Shown: positions 8,205 through 17,165 of the stretch, piece after piece
How positions within the stretch are numbered: the stretch's first letter is position 1
How the letters are laid out: every line of letters starts with the position of its first letter
Source of the DNA: Hyphomicrobiales bacterium
GTDB taxonomy: Bacteria; Pseudomonadota; Alphaproteobacteria; Rhizobiales; Rhizobiaceae
Direction: 5' to 3'
Assembly (NCBI GenBank): GCA_900473185.1
Contig: UCKU01000015.1
Span: 353,392-417,391 of the forward strand
Length of the DNA: 64,000 bases
Program-made: the position numbers and the translations under genes
The notes under the pieces: model-generated
The model's database searches: none
What the model was told of the DNA's origin: nothing
What the model saw: only the letters and a program-made list of their open reading frames with translations

Positions 8205-8795
8205 TCAGACGGCGGCGAGCGCCTTGCGGACGCGCTCCAGATACGCCTTGCGCTTGGCATCCGTCGCGCGGTCCATGTCGTGCAGGCTGAGCATCCGGAA
8301 CTTCACCCGCTTGGCGCAGAAATTGGCGATGCCGCGCTTCAGCAGGCGTCGGACGGGATTGCCCATGTAGACATGCACCAGCCACCAGGGCGAACCAGTT
8401 GTCGTCAGCGCGTAGAGCAGCTTGATATTGGTGAGCCGCGGCACGATACGGCCGCCGGCTGCATCATGGGTGAAGGCGACGCCCGGCGCAAAGACGCGAT
8501 CGATGAAACCCTTCAATATGGCCGGGAAGTTGAACCACCACTGCGGAAAGACCAGAATGAGACCGTCAGCCGCTTCCAGCCGTGCAACGATACCGGCGAC
8601 GGCGGACGTATCATAAGGCACATCGAAATAGCCGCCCCGCTCTGCCTTGGACAGCCGCGGGTCAAAATCCTCTGCATAGAGATCCAGAAGATCGACAGTA
8701 TGGCCGGAGGCTTCGAGGGCCTCGCGGGCGGTCCGCGCCGCAGAGGCGGCAAAGCTTTCCGGCAGCGGATGGGCGAGCACCAGCAGAATGCGCAT
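8205..8795 (-). CDS. NAD(P)H-dependent oxidoreductase, flavodoxin-like fold (KefF/MdaB/NQO type)
   Basis: A 196-residue FMN/FAD quinone-reductase-like protein. The N terminus MRILLVLAHPLPESFAA is the family flavin-phosphate-binding loop; FPQWWFNFPAILKGFIDRVF (about 84-104) is the conserved dimer/active-site block, and TTTGSP the second flavin loop. It probably reduces quinones or similar electrophiles with two electrons. It lies 2 bp downstream of xseA and may be read from the same transcript. Confidence 0.88.
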   Translation of the reverse strand: MRILLVLAHPLPESFAASAARTAREALEASGHTVDLLDLYAEDFDPRLSKAERGGYFDVPYDTSAVAGIVARLEAADGLILVFPQWWFNFPAILKGFIDRVFAPGVAFTHDAAGGRIVPRLTNIKLLYALTTTGSPWWLVHVYMGNPVRRLLKRGIANFCAKRVKFRMLSLHDMDRATDAKRKAYLERVRKALAAV

Positions 8796-8797
8796 TG

Positions 8798-10378
8798 CTA
8801 GAACAGGCTTCCCTGTTTTGGTGGCTCGCCGGCCCTGACCATGCGCTTCTTGGCGCCTGATGGCGCAGAGCCGCCTTCCGTCGTCATGGCGCCGACGCGA
8901 CCGTCGGCGAACTCAATGGCGATGCCCATGCCGGCGGAGAGTGCTGATGCCTGCGAGACCGGCCTGTTGTCCTCATCGCGGATGACGGCATAGCCGCGCT
9001 TCAGCACGTTCTTGTAGGAGAGAGACTGAAGAACACGGTCCTGCGCGGAAAGCTCGGCGCGGGCACGCGTCAGCTGGTGACGGATTGCCGTATCGGCATG
9101 GCGCGACAGATTGCCGAGACGTTCACGACCGCGGTCTGTCTGGGTTTTCAGCCGAGCGGGCAGCGAGGCGAGGATGGCCTCTGCGCGTTCGATGCGGGAC
9201 TTCGAGCGGTCGAGCAGGCGCTCGACGGTGCGTTCGGCCCGGGCCATGCGTTCGTTCAGAAGCTGCCGACGCTCTGTAATGCGGTTGGACAGCACGTCGG
9301 GCCGCAGATGCGAGGCGACACGCTCGAAACCCCGGCGCTTGTTGATGGTGTTGAGCTCTAGCCCGCGGCCAAGGCCAGTGGCCGCCTCATCGAAGCGGCG
9401 GCGGGGCAGTGCCAGAAGCTGATCGAGCGACGGCAGGGCGCGCATCAGAGCACGGACCGACTGGCGGCGCTGATCCATCTGGCGGCTCATGCAGCCCTGC
9501 AGGCGGGCAGTGAGACCTGCACCCTGGGCCTCAAGCTCGGCCTTGACTGGCACGGCCATTTCGGCAGCACCGGTCGGTGTCGGGGCGCGGACATCGGCGA
9601 CGTAGTCGATCAGCGTCCAGTCGGTCTCGTGGCCGACGGCGGAGATCAGCGGAATCCGGCTATCGGCTGCGGCCCGCACGACGTTTTCGTCGTTGAAGCT
9701 CCAGAGATCTTCGAGGCTGCCGCCGCCGCGGGCGACGATTAGCACATCTGGGCGCGGAATATCGCCGCCAGGTTCCAGGGCGTTGAAGCCGTTGATAGCG
9801 TTCGCCACCTCCTCGCCGGAGCCTTCGCCCTGCACCTTGACCGGCCAGACGATGACATGGACGGGGAAACGATCGGAGATGCGATGCAGGATATCGCGAA
9901 TGACGGCGCCCGTCGGCGAGGTCACGACGCCGATCACCTTGGGCATGAAAGGCAGGCGCTTCTTGCGTGAGGGATCGAAAAGGCCCTCGGCGCCCAACCT
10001 ACGCTTACGCTCCTCGATCAACGCCATCAATGCGCCGGCGCCGGCAGGCTCCAGCGTCTCGATGACGATCTGGTATTTGGAGGAGCCGGGGAAGGTCGTG
10101 ACCTTGCCGGTCGCAATCACTTCCATGCCCTCTTCCGGGCGGAACTTCAGGCGAGAAAAAGTACCCTTCCAGATGACGGCATCGATACGCGCGCGGTCGT
10201 CCTTCAGCGAGAAGTAAGCGTGGCCCGAGGAATGCGGGCCGCGGTAGCCCGAAATCTCGCCGCGCACGCGCACCTGATCGAAGGCTGTCTCGACGGTCCG
10301 CTTGATGGAACCGGAGAGCTCCGAGACCGAATATTCCGCAAGGTTGGTAGGCGAATCGCCGTCAAAGACATTGCTCAT
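8798..10378 (-). CDS. xseA: Exodeoxyribonuclease VII large subunit
   Basis: A 526-residue catalytic subunit of ExoVII, which degrades single-stranded DNA in both directions together with XseB. Domains in order: N-terminal OB fold (about 15-110, VRGEISGYRG and HAYFSLKDD), catalytic region (about 130-330, with RGGGSLEDLWSFNDE and SAVGHETD, both diagnostic), then a long helical coiled segment with many Arg/Glu residues (about 340-450) and a C-terminal strand region with KRGYAVI. Somewhat longer than the E. coli protein (456), as in other rhizobia. The small subunit gene xseB is not in this window. Confidence 0.95.
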   Translation of the reverse strand: MSNVFDGDSPTNLAEYSVSELSGSIKRTVETAFDQVRVRGEISGYRGPHSSGHAYFSLKDDRARIDAVIWKGTFSRLKFRPEEGMEVIATGKVTTFPGSSKYQIVIETLEPAGAGALMALIEERKRRLGAEGLFDPSRKKRLPFMPKVIGVVTSPTGAVIRDILHRISDRFPVHVIVWPVKVQGEGSGEEVANAINGFNALEPGGDIPRPDVLIVARGGGSLEDLWSFNDENVVRAAADSRIPLISAVGHETDWTLIDYVADVRAPTPTGAAEMAVPVKAELEAQGAGLTARLQGCMSRQMDQRRQSVRALMRALPSLDQLLALPRRRFDEAATGLGRGLELNTINKRRGFERVASHLRPDVLSNRITERRQLLNERMARAERTVERLLDRSKSRIERAEAILASLPARLKTQTDRGRERLGNLSRHADTAIRHQLTRARAELSAQDRVLQSLSYKNVLKRGYAVIRDEDNRPVSQASALSAGMGIAIEFADGRVGAMTTEGGSAPSGAKKRMVRAGEPPKQGSLF

Positions 10379-10956
10379 CCCCCCTTTCTATTTTGATCGC
10401 CCCTAAACGGAAAGGTCGGGGTAGGAGAAGGGCGAATTTTTATTCAAAAATCGGTGGGAGACCCAAGAAATAGGGATATCGCTACTCCAAAAAAAATCTT
10501 AGTATCATTCACGTTCGTAGGGAGTGGCGAACACCGACCCGAAAAATGAGCATGCTGGTGACAGTGAGTATTCCCCGCCGATGGAAGGCGCGGGAGCGTT
10601 CGCTTCTATCATCGTCGCTATGCTCAACCGTTATAGGTATCGGCTCGCCCTCTTTCCGAACAACCAGTCGATCAGGCGCCGATCGAATTGTCAGCGTGAT
10701 GCTGCTTCGTTCTACGTCGTTGCTGTTGCGGGGGAGTTCCGTTTACGTAAATGAGAAAGTAACGGAACTTTTCAGCCTGTAACAGAGTTGACTTATATCG
10801 AAACGCATACCCGGCGCAAGCCGGAGGAAATGCCGTCAGGTGAACGCATCCGTAACCATGGCTGCAATTGCAGCTTTCATTAAGGGTGGCCAATAAACTT
10901 TTGTTAGCGGAGGGCCCCTAGGCTCCTCGCAAACGACCTGAAGAAGAGGTGACGAC
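10379..10956. other. 578-bp intergenic region between xseA and a small membrane-protein gene
   Basis: No convincing gene; the short open frames here lack codon character and ribosome-binding sites. Visible structure: a GNRA-loop hairpin at 10811-10824 (CCGGC-GCAA-GCCGG), a perfect 14-bp palindrome at 10861-10874 (GCTGCAATTGCAGC) and a possible general-stress promoter at 10764-10789. The first part is unusually A/T-rich, with several A-runs near 10490, and could contain the xseA promoter. Confidence 0.6.
10764..10789 (+). promoter_or_regulatory. Possible EcfG (general stress) promoter
   Basis: GGAAC at 10764-10768 is followed after 17 bases by AGTT at 10786-10789, close to the alphaproteobacterial EcfG pattern GGAAC-N16/17-CGTT with one mismatch. 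It would give a leader of about 160 nt containing the GNRA hairpin before the gene at 10957. An overlapping TTGACT at 10788 is an alternative sigma-70 element. Tentative. Confidence 0.3.
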
Positions 10957-11199
10957 ATGATCATCCTGACAGCAACCACCCTGGGCCTCACCGCTGGCCT
11001 TATGCGCTCAGCCGGCGTCATTGCAATCGTCGCCATGCTGATCGCCGCAACCTTTGCCATCGCCGCGATTGTCTCGGGCGGTGCGGTTTCATTCCTGGCA
11101 CTTTTCTACACGATCATCGGTTACAATGCCGGCCTGCTGCTTTATCTCGGCGGCCTCTTTACCACCGATCGCCTGCGGGCTGTGCTCGTCCACTCCTGA
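10957..11199 (+). CDS. Small membrane protein of unknown function
   Basis: An 80-residue, very hydrophobic protein with two likely transmembrane helices (about 18-42 and 45-68, AIVAMLIAATFAIAAIV and ALFYTIIGYNAGLLLYLGG). The start has GAAGAAGAGGTGACGAC upstream, an acceptable ribosome-binding site. No family recognised. The gene stands alone, convergent with the membrane glycosyltransferase gene, behind a long leader. A stress link is only suggested by the promoter-like motif. Confidence 0.65.
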   Translation: MIILTATTLGLTAGLMRSAGVIAIVAMLIAATFAIAAIVSGGAVSFLALFYTIIGYNAGLLLYLGGLFTTDRLRAVLVHS

Positions 11200-11210
11200 A
11201 AGATAGGACG

Positions 11211-13061
11211 TCAGTCCGACGCCGGCCGGTAACGGAAGAACTGGACGCCGCTGCCCGCAGCTTTCGGCAGCGGGTCGAGATAAGCAGGAATATTGCCCTT
11301 CCCAAGCTGCGCATAAAGCCCGTCTGGCTTCAATCTGGCGATTTCACTTGTCTGCAGATCATTCGGGCAGAAGGCAAGCACAGTGACGCCCGCTCCCTTC
11401 AGAAATGCCTCCGCCTCCTTCGGCTCGGCCAGACCGATATGCATCTCGGTCAGCATGCCGCCCTGGTTGCGATGATAGGGCGCCGATAAAACACGGTTGG
11501 CGGTGTAGCGCAGGATCGGCACACCCATTTCCGACGGCGCCGAGACGAGACCGGCAGCCAGGCCGCCAAGCGGCGCGAGCGCTTGTCTGGAGGAACATGA
11601 AGGGCTCTCTGCCTCGTCCGTATTCTTCGTCTTGTTGACCTGCATTTCGACAAGCGCGCCGCCAACAGCCCATACCGCTGGCACGCTTGCCAGAACCGTC
11701 ACGATATAGACGAGGGCAGCTGCGGCATTTTCGCTGTCGCCGTTCGACATGCGGCGCACGTCGATGATCAGCAAGGCAAGCGGCAGGATGGACAAGAGGT
11801 TTGAGAAGACGGCTCCCCGGACCTGGACCAGTGCAACGGCCCAGCTGACGCTCAAGAGCGCCAGAAGGACGAGATGGATCTGCACTCGATCGCCCTGCAC
11901 CGAGCGGAAAATGCAGACGGCGATCGCGAGCAGGCCAGGCGCATAGAATGCGCCGATGGAAAAGGGATCTGTCCGGCTGAGCGCGAGAATGGATTGCGCT
12001 TCCGAGACATTGCGCAGCCAGAGCTCGACCAGCATGGGATCGAGATCGGCAAGCGGATTGCGCAGGCATTCAGGCGCAATGACCATAGCCGAACTGAAGA
12101 CGGCAGCGCCAACCGCCGCAAGCACGGCAAAACGCAAGCCCCGGCCGAGACGGCCGGCAAAGACCGCGGAGGCGAGCAGCAGGCCGCCGCCGATCGTCGC
12201 CAGGCTGTAGAAGCCGAGCGAGAGATTGTCGCAAGACACCGCCGAATAGTGCTGTGGCGGCACCGTCGCAAAAAAGAGGATGCTGATCGCAACAGCGAGG
12301 CTGAGGCCGAAAGCCTTGGTGGCAGCAGCGAACGGCTCGCCTTCCCAGACCCAGAGCAGCGCCACGACCAGGCAATAGATGGCAACGAAGGGCGTGGTTT
12401 CCGCGCCGATCGCGATCGCCAGGGCGGCTGACGCGCCAGCAACGACATAGTTCCAGGCGCGCTGCTTTTCATCGAAGAGCATCGCCACCATGGTTGCGAC
12501 GAGCGCGAGCTGGGCATTGTGGTGATCGATGGCGCCTGGCGCAAAGCGATTGCCGGTATAGACCGCCATGCCGGCAAAGCAGAAAGACAGGTGCATGCCG
12601 GCAATGCCGCCGACACGACGGCCGGCAAGGCCCATGGCAAGCATGGCAGGAAAAACGAGCGACAGCGGCCAGACCACGAGTGCAGCAGCTTCCGCAGCAT
12701 CATGGCCGAGGAAGAGGCCGAAGAAGCGGATGAGCGCAGCGATCGGCAGGTCGATCAGCCGCGACCAGTGCATGAGCGTGCCCTCGCCGAGGCCAAGCCG
12801 ATACTGCATCAGATCGAACCAGCCCTGCCCGTTCAGGAAATCTCTGACCTCCACGAGGCGCATGCCGTCGTCATTGTCGGGGCCGACATAATCGACCGGG
12901 CCCCCGGCATATTTGATGACGGTGATAATGCCGATCAGGATAAGAGTGTAGATGAGGGCGGATGGCAGGAGACGCGTCAGCATCTGCCGGATACTGCCGA
13001 TGAATCCAGTCCTGGCTGATGCGGATTGCGCCTTGGCGATCGGCTGCACTGCGTTCATCAT
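11211..13061 (-). CDS. Polytopic membrane protein, probable GT-C glycosyltransferase
   Basis: 616 residues with a cytoplasmic N terminus, about 11-12 hydrophobic helices and a C-terminal periplasmic domain of about 130 residues. After the first helix (34-51) comes an acidic motif DNDDGMR (62-68) followed by WFDLMQYRLG and MHWSRL. This is the usual place for the catalytic aspartate of GT-C enzymes (ArnT, STT3, GtrC-like), which take sugars from polyprenyl phosphates. A second marker is the loop with GAIDHHNAQ near 180. It is divergent from a polyprenyl-phosphate-sugar synthase/GtrA pair, which could provide its donor. Acceptor unknown; the glycosyltransferase assignment is inference. Confidence 0.65.
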   Translation of the reverse strand: MMNAVQPIAKAQSASARTGFIGSIRQMLTRLLPSALIYTLILIGIITVIKYAGGPVDYVGPDNDDGMRLVEVRDFLNGQGWFDLMQYRLGLGEGTLMHWSRLIDLPIAALIRFFGLFLGHDAAEAAALVVWPLSLVFPAMLAMGLAGRRVGGIAGMHLSFCFAGMAVYTGNRFAPGAIDHHNAQLALVATMVAMLFDEKQRAWNYVVAGASAALAIAIGAETTPFVAIYCLVVALLWVWEGEPFAAATKAFGLSLAVAISILFFATVPPQHYSAVSCDNLSLGFYSLATIGGGLLLASAVFAGRLGRGLRFAVLAAVGAAVFSSAMVIAPECLRNPLADLDPMLVELWLRNVSEAQSILALSRTDPFSIGAFYAPGLLAIAVCIFRSVQGDRVQIHLVLLALLSVSWAVALVQVRGAVFSNLLSILPLALLIIDVRRMSNGDSENAAAALVYIVTVLASVPAVWAVGGALVEMQVNKTKNTDEAESPSCSSRQALAPLGGLAAGLVSAPSEMGVPILRYTANRVLSAPYHRNQGGMLTEMHIGLAEPKEAEAFLKGAGVTVLAFCPNDLQTSEIARLKPDGLYAQLGKGNIPAYLDPLPKAAGSGVQFFRYRPASD

Positions 13062-13214
13062 GATAGCCAGGTCGTTGCGTGATGGGCAAACCTTAGCCCT
13101 GGCTTGTCAAGAAAGTGTAAACCACAGGACGTGACAGCTTTCGTTTCTTATAGCGGCTTGTTAACGCTGCATGGCGTAAATTCGCCGCGGTTTCTTTGTA
13201 ACGAGTGTAACCCC

Positions 13215-14210
13215 ATGGCGCGATCGCTCAGCGAAAGTCCTGATATTGCCGTTCTGCTTCCCTGCTACAACGAAGCGGCGACGATCGGGGCTGTCGTCAG
13301 GGGTTTCCGGGCGGCACTGCCCGATGCGCATATTCATGTCTACGACAATAATTCCACCGATGGCACGGCGCTGCATGCCATGCTCGCCGGCGCGCATGTC
13401 GTGCGCGAGCGGCGCCAGGGCAAGGGCCATGTGGTGCGGCGGATGTTCGCCGATATCGATGCCGACATCTACATCATCGCCGACGGTGACGGGACCTATG
13501 CGCCTGAGGATGCCGAAGAGCTGGTGCGGACGCTGCTGACGGAACGGGCCGATATGGTGGTCGGCACGCGGCGCGGCGTGCATGACGATGCCGGCCGGCA
13601 GGGACATGCCCTCGGCAACCGGGTGTTCAACATCCTCTATCGCGCGATCTTCGGGCCTGACTTCACCGATATCTTCTCCGGCTACCGAGCCTTCTCACGC
13701 CGTTTCGTCAAGAGTTTCCCCGCGGTTTCCGGCGGCTTCGAGATCGAGACGGAAATGTCGGTGCATGCTTCGCGGCTGAAATTGCCTGTCAGTGAACTGG
13801 AACTGCATTACGGCAGGCGCCCGGAAGGCTCGCATTCGAAACTCTCGACCTTCCGCGACGGCGGCAAGATCCTCTGGATGTTTGCCATGCTGATGAAGGA
13901 AACGCGGCCCTTCGCTTTCTTCGGCACGATCAGCGCTCTCTTCATGCTGGCAAGTCTCGGCTTCATGGGGCCGGTGCTGGCGGAATATTTTGCGACCGGC
14001 CTCGTCAGCCGCATGCCGACCTGGGTGCTTTCGACGGCACTGGCGATGATCTCCATCATGCTGTTTACTGCCGGTGTGATCCTCGATTCCGTTGCGCGAT
14101 CGCGGGCTGAGCAGTTGCGCATCCATTATATGAGCCTTGCAGCACCGGTTTCGGTAAAGGATAAAACCTCAACCATAACGCTTGATGGCAAGAAAGCGGA
14201 TGCCGCATGA
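13215..14210 (+). CDS. Family 2 glycosyltransferase, polyprenyl-phosphate-sugar synthase type (DPM1/GtrB/RgtE-like)
   Basis: 331 residues. The GT-A domain (about 8-225) carries LLPCYNEAATIG, DNNSTDGT (44-51) and the metal motif D90-G-D92; two C-terminal transmembrane helices follow (about 235-260 and 268-295). This layout is that of enzymes that load a sugar onto a polyprenyl phosphate at the cytoplasmic face. An upstream in-frame ATG would add 37 residues of non-family sequence, so the internal start is preferred. The GtrA gene overlaps by 4 nt. In Rhizobium the closest known role is RgtE, which makes dodecaprenyl-phosphate galacturonate for LPS; orthology is plausible but unproved. Confidence 0.82.
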   Translation: MARSLSESPDIAVLLPCYNEAATIGAVVRGFRAALPDAHIHVYDNNSTDGTALHAMLAGAHVVRERRQGKGHVVRRMFADIDADIYIIADGDGTYAPEDAEELVRTLLTERADMVVGTRRGVHDDAGRQGHALGNRVFNILYRAIFGPDFTDIFSGYRAFSRRFVKSFPAVSGGFEIETEMSVHASRLKLPVSELELHYGRRPEGSHSKLSTFRDGGKILWMFAMLMKETRPFAFFGTISALFMLASLGFMGPVLAEYFATGLVSRMPTWVLSTALAMISIMLFTAGVILDSVARSRAEQLRIHYMSLAAPVSVKDKTSTITLDGKKADAA

Positions 14211-14590
14211 AGAAGCTCGTTCGTTTCGCGATCGCCGGTGGACTGGGTTTTGTCGTCGATGCGGGCGTGCTTGCTGCCCTCCTGCACCTGACGCCACTCG
14301 GTCCCTTCATTGCCCGGCTGTTTGCCATTGCGCTCGCGATGGCGACGACATGGGCCTTCAACCGGACTTTCACTTTCGATCGGTCTGGCCGGTCGCTGGC
14401 GGCAGAAGGCTTCCGCTACGGCTCGGTCGGCGTGACGGCCGCCCTCGTCAACTACGGGCTCTATTCGGCGCTGCTTCTGTCGTTACCGGCGCTGCAGCCG
14501 CTTGTCGCGATGGTGCTCGCGACCGCAGCGTCGATGTTCTTAAGCTTCTTCGGCTATTCCCGCTTCGTCTTCCGCGGCAAAGCCGAGTAG
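14207..14590 (+). CDS. GtrA-family membrane protein (putative polyprenyl-phosphate-sugar flippase)
   Basis: 127 residues with four hydrophobic helices and the family start KKLVRFAIAGGLGFVVDAGVLAAL; the ATTWAFNRTFTF block after helix 2 and FFGYSRFVF at the end are diagnostic for GtrA. Such proteins are thought to flip the polyprenyl-linked sugar to the periplasm. The ATGA overlap with the GT2 gene indicates coupling, and a GT-C-like transferase lies divergently upstream, completing a gtrABC-like set. Confidence 0.9.
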   Translation: MKKLVRFAIAGGLGFVVDAGVLAALLHLTPLGPFIARLFAIALAMATTWAFNRTFTFDRSGRSLAAEGFRYGSVGVTAALVNYGLYSALLLSLPALQPLVAMVLATAASMFLSFFGYSRFVFRGKAE

Positions 14591-14592
14591 GA

Positions 14593-15579
14593 TTAAACAG
14601 CTTCCCAACCGTCCTGCTCACTGGCGCGGTAGATGGCGTCGATGACCTTCTGATTGAGCTTGGAATCTTCCAGCGTGACGATCTCTTCCTTTTCGCCTGC
14701 AGCAGCGCGGGCAAAAGCTTCCGCCTGGCACCTGTACTGGCGGCTGTCCTGGAAGCGGATGATCAGGGATTCGTTATGACCACGATTGGTCACTTCGATC
14801 TCCTCTGGCCCCCAGCGATTGGCGTTGAAGGGCGACTTCACCTCGATATAGCCGTCGGTGCCGTGGAAGACCATGATCTGGCGGCCGGCCATCTGGGTGG
14901 AAATATAGAAGCTCAGCTCGAAATCGCCGAAATCGGCCTTCACGCTGGAATAGATATCGGTGCCGAACTCGGCATCGCGCTCAGTGATCGCCTGGACCCA
15001 GGACGGCTCTTTGCCGGTGGAGAAGCGGGTGCTGATGACCGGATAGACGCCGATGTCAGGCAGGCCGCCGCCACCAAGCGCCGGGATGTTGCGCATGTTG
15101 CCGGGGTCACGGTTGTAGTAGGTGAAGGCGCCCTGCACATGCCGAAGTTCGCCGATCGCACCATCCTGGAGAAGCGAGCGAACCTTCCGCCAGACCGGCG
15201 AATAGGTCACCATGAAGGCTTCGCTGATGATGACCTTGTTGCGGTTGCGTGCGGCGATGAGATCGTCGATCTCGGAGGCCTTCAGCGCAATCGGCTTTTC
15301 GCAGAGTACATGCTTGCCGGCATCGGCGGCCTTGATCGACCATTCGATATGCTGGGAAGTCGGCAGCGGAATATAGACGGCATCGATGGTATCGGACGCC
15401 AGCATTTCCTCATAGGAGCCGAAGGCATGTGGCACGGAGAAGCGGTCTGCCATGTCGCGGGCGCGGGCAAGATCACGGCTGGCGACGGCGGTGATGACGC
15501 AGTTTTCGGCGTCCTGAATAGCGGGAACGACATTGTCGCGGCCAATCTTGGCCGTTGAAAGTATACCGAAACGCAGCAT
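14593..15579 (-). CDS. Gfo/Idh/MocA-family NAD(P)-dependent oxidoreductase
   Basis: 328 residues: N-terminal Rossmann domain (1-120, FGILSTAKIGRDNVVPAI) with the catalytic-region EKPIALK (about 93-99), then the alpha/beta dimerisation domain with the catalytic GGGGLPDIGVYPV segment (about 165-178). Family members oxidise or reduce sugars, inositols or trans-dihydrodiols; this member resembles the D-xylose dehydrogenase/dihydrodiol dehydrogenase branch. It is convergent with gtrA, 2 bp apart. Substrate unknown. Confidence 0.9.
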   Translation of the reverse strand: MLRFGILSTAKIGRDNVVPAIQDAENCVITAVASRDLARARDMADRFSVPHAFGSYEEMLASDTIDAVYIPLPTSQHIEWSIKAADAGKHVLCEKPIALKASEIDDLIAARNRNKVIISEAFMVTYSPVWRKVRSLLQDGAIGELRHVQGAFTYYNRDPGNMRNIPALGGGGLPDIGVYPVISTRFSTGKEPSWVQAITERDAEFGTDIYSSVKADFGDFELSFYISTQMAGRQIMVFHGTDGYIEVKSPFNANRWGPEEIEVTNRGHNESLIIRFQDSRQYRCQAEAFARAAAGEKEEIVTLEDSKLNQKVIDAIYRASEQDGWEAV

Positions 15580-15759
15580 GGGTGGTCCTCCTGAAATCGA
15601 TCGGGCGCACCTTATTCAGCCCTCCCACGCGGCGCAATGGCGGGACGGCCGATCACAGAAGTTTGGTTTCCTTCGAGGGCACTCCGCGCTAGGTTAGTTG
15701 CGAACGGCGTTCTGCTGTTTCCTCCGATTTCAATCACTTCAATATTTTGGGAGAGCGCC

Positions 15760-16707
15760 ATGGAAATGCGCCGGCTTGGAAAAACAGGTCTTTCGATCTC
15801 GCCGATCGTCTTCGGCGGCAACGTATTCGGCTGGACGGCCGACGAGAATACGTCCTTCGACATTCTGGATGGCTTTTTTGACGCCGGTCTCAACACGATC
15901 GATACGGCCGACGTCTATTCGGCGTGGGTGCCGGGCAATAAGGGCGGCGATTCCGAAGAGATCATCGGCAAGTGGCTGAAGAAGGGGAAGGTTTCCCGCG
16001 ACAAGGCCGTGATCATCACCAAGGTCGGCTCCGACATGGGCCAGGGCAAGACGCTGAAGGCCGGCTATATCCTGAAGGCGGTTGAGGACTCGCTGCGCCG
16101 GCTACAGACGGACTATATCGATCTTTATCTATCGCACTGGCCGGATGCCGACACGCCACATGAGGAATCGCTTGGCGCCTATTCCAAGCTTCTCGAACAG
16201 GGCAAGATCCGCTCCGTCGGCTGCTCGAACTATGATGCCAGCCTGCTGCAGGCCTCCTTCGACGCGGCCGACAAGGCCGGCCTGCCGCGCTATCAGGCGC
16301 TGCAGCCGGAATATAACCTCTATGAGCGTTCGAGCTTCGAAGGCCCGCTTGCCGATCTCTGCGTCAAGGAAGATATCGGCGTCATCACCTATTTCAGTCT
16401 TGCAGCCGGCTTTCTCTCCGGCAAATACCGCAGCAAGGCGGATACGGAGGGCCGTGCCCGTGAAGGCCGCGTTGCCCAGTATCTCAACGACAAGGGCACG
16501 CGCATCCTTGCGGCACTCGACAAGGTTTCGGCCGAGACGGGCGCCAAGCCCGCGGAAATCTCGCTCGCCTGGCTCTTGCGCAAGAAGGGCGTGACGGCGC
16601 CCATCGCCAGTGCTACGAGCCTTTCGCAGCTTGAAAGCCTGGTGAAGTCCGCAACGCTCAAGCTCTCCGACGAGACAATGGCGTTGCTCGACGAAGCCGG
16701 CGCCTGA
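15760..16707 (+). CDS. Aldo/keto reductase
   Basis: A 315-residue NADPH-dependent TIM-barrel oxidoreductase. The catalytic tetrad is visible: Asp/Tyr in DTADVYSAW, Lys in IITKVGS and His in LYLSHWPD; the C-terminal cofactor loop is IASATSLSQLE. The start at MEMRRLGKTGLSISP, behind GGGAGAGCGCC, gives the typical N terminus, whereas the upstream extension does not match the family. The acetyltransferase gene follows after 14 bp. Belongs to the AKR11/YajO-like branch; substrate unknown. Confidence 0.92.
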   Translation: MEMRRLGKTGLSISPIVFGGNVFGWTADENTSFDILDGFFDAGLNTIDTADVYSAWVPGNKGGDSEEIIGKWLKKGKVSRDKAVIITKVGSDMGQGKTLKAGYILKAVEDSLRRLQTDYIDLYLSHWPDADTPHEESLGAYSKLLEQGKIRSVGCSNYDASLLQASFDAADKAGLPRYQALQPEYNLYERSSFEGPLADLCVKEDIGVITYFSLAAGFLSGKYRSKADTEGRAREGRVAQYLNDKGTRILAALDKVSAETGAKPAEISLAWLLRKKGVTAPIASATSLSQLESLVKSATLKLSDETMALLDEAGA

Positions 16708-16721
16708 AACGAGGTGATGGC

Positions 16722-17165
16722 ATGACCGTGACAATCCGCGATGCGAGGCCTGAGGACGAAGCACGCTGGCGTGCGCTCTGGGCGGACTATCTCGCTTTCT
16801 ACGAGGTCACCGTCGATGCCGACATCACCGATTCTACCTGGCGCCGGGTCTTCGATCCGGCGTCGGCAATCTTCATGCGGGTGGCGGAACTCGACGGCGA
16901 AGTCGTGGGTTTTACACTCTGCCTGACGCATGAAGGCACATGGATCCGCGGCAAGGACTGCTATCTTGAAGACCTGTTCGTCTCGGAGAGCGTGCGCGGC
17001 AAGGGCGTCGGCCGGGCGCTGATGGACGACTTGGTTGAGCTCTGCAAGAAGAACGGCTGGTCGCGGCTCTACTGGCACACGAGCGAGCAGAACAAGACGG
17101 CCCGCGCGCTCTACGACACTTACGTCAAAAGCGACGGCCACATCCGCTACCGCATCAATTTCTGA
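16722..17165 (+). CDS. GNAT-family N-acetyltransferase
   Basis: 147 residues with a complete GNAT fold. Motif A, the acetyl-CoA pyrophosphate loop, is EDLFVSESVRGKGVGRALMDDL (about 86-107) and motif B is LYWHTSEQNKTARALYDTY. Spermidine/amino-acid acetyltransferase-like in size and pattern. It follows the aldo/keto reductase by 14 bp and its last 11 bp overlap the convergent M15-like gene. Acceptor unknown. Confidence 0.92.
   Translation: MTVTIRDARPEDEARWRALWADYLAFYEVTVDADITDSTWRRVFDPASAIFMRVAELDGEVVGFTLCLTHEGTWIRGKDCYLEDLFVSESVRGKGVGRALMDDLVELCKKNGWSRLYWHTSEQNKTARALYDTYVKSDGHIRYRINF

Noticed and set aside
10524..10782. Short plus-strand ORFs in the xseA upstream region
   Set aside because: No ribosome-binding site, unusual Arg/Ser-rich composition, three overlapping frames with none favoured.
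14182..15558. 458-codon plus-strand frame
   Set aside because: Mostly antisense to the Gfo/MocA gene and out of frame with gtrA.
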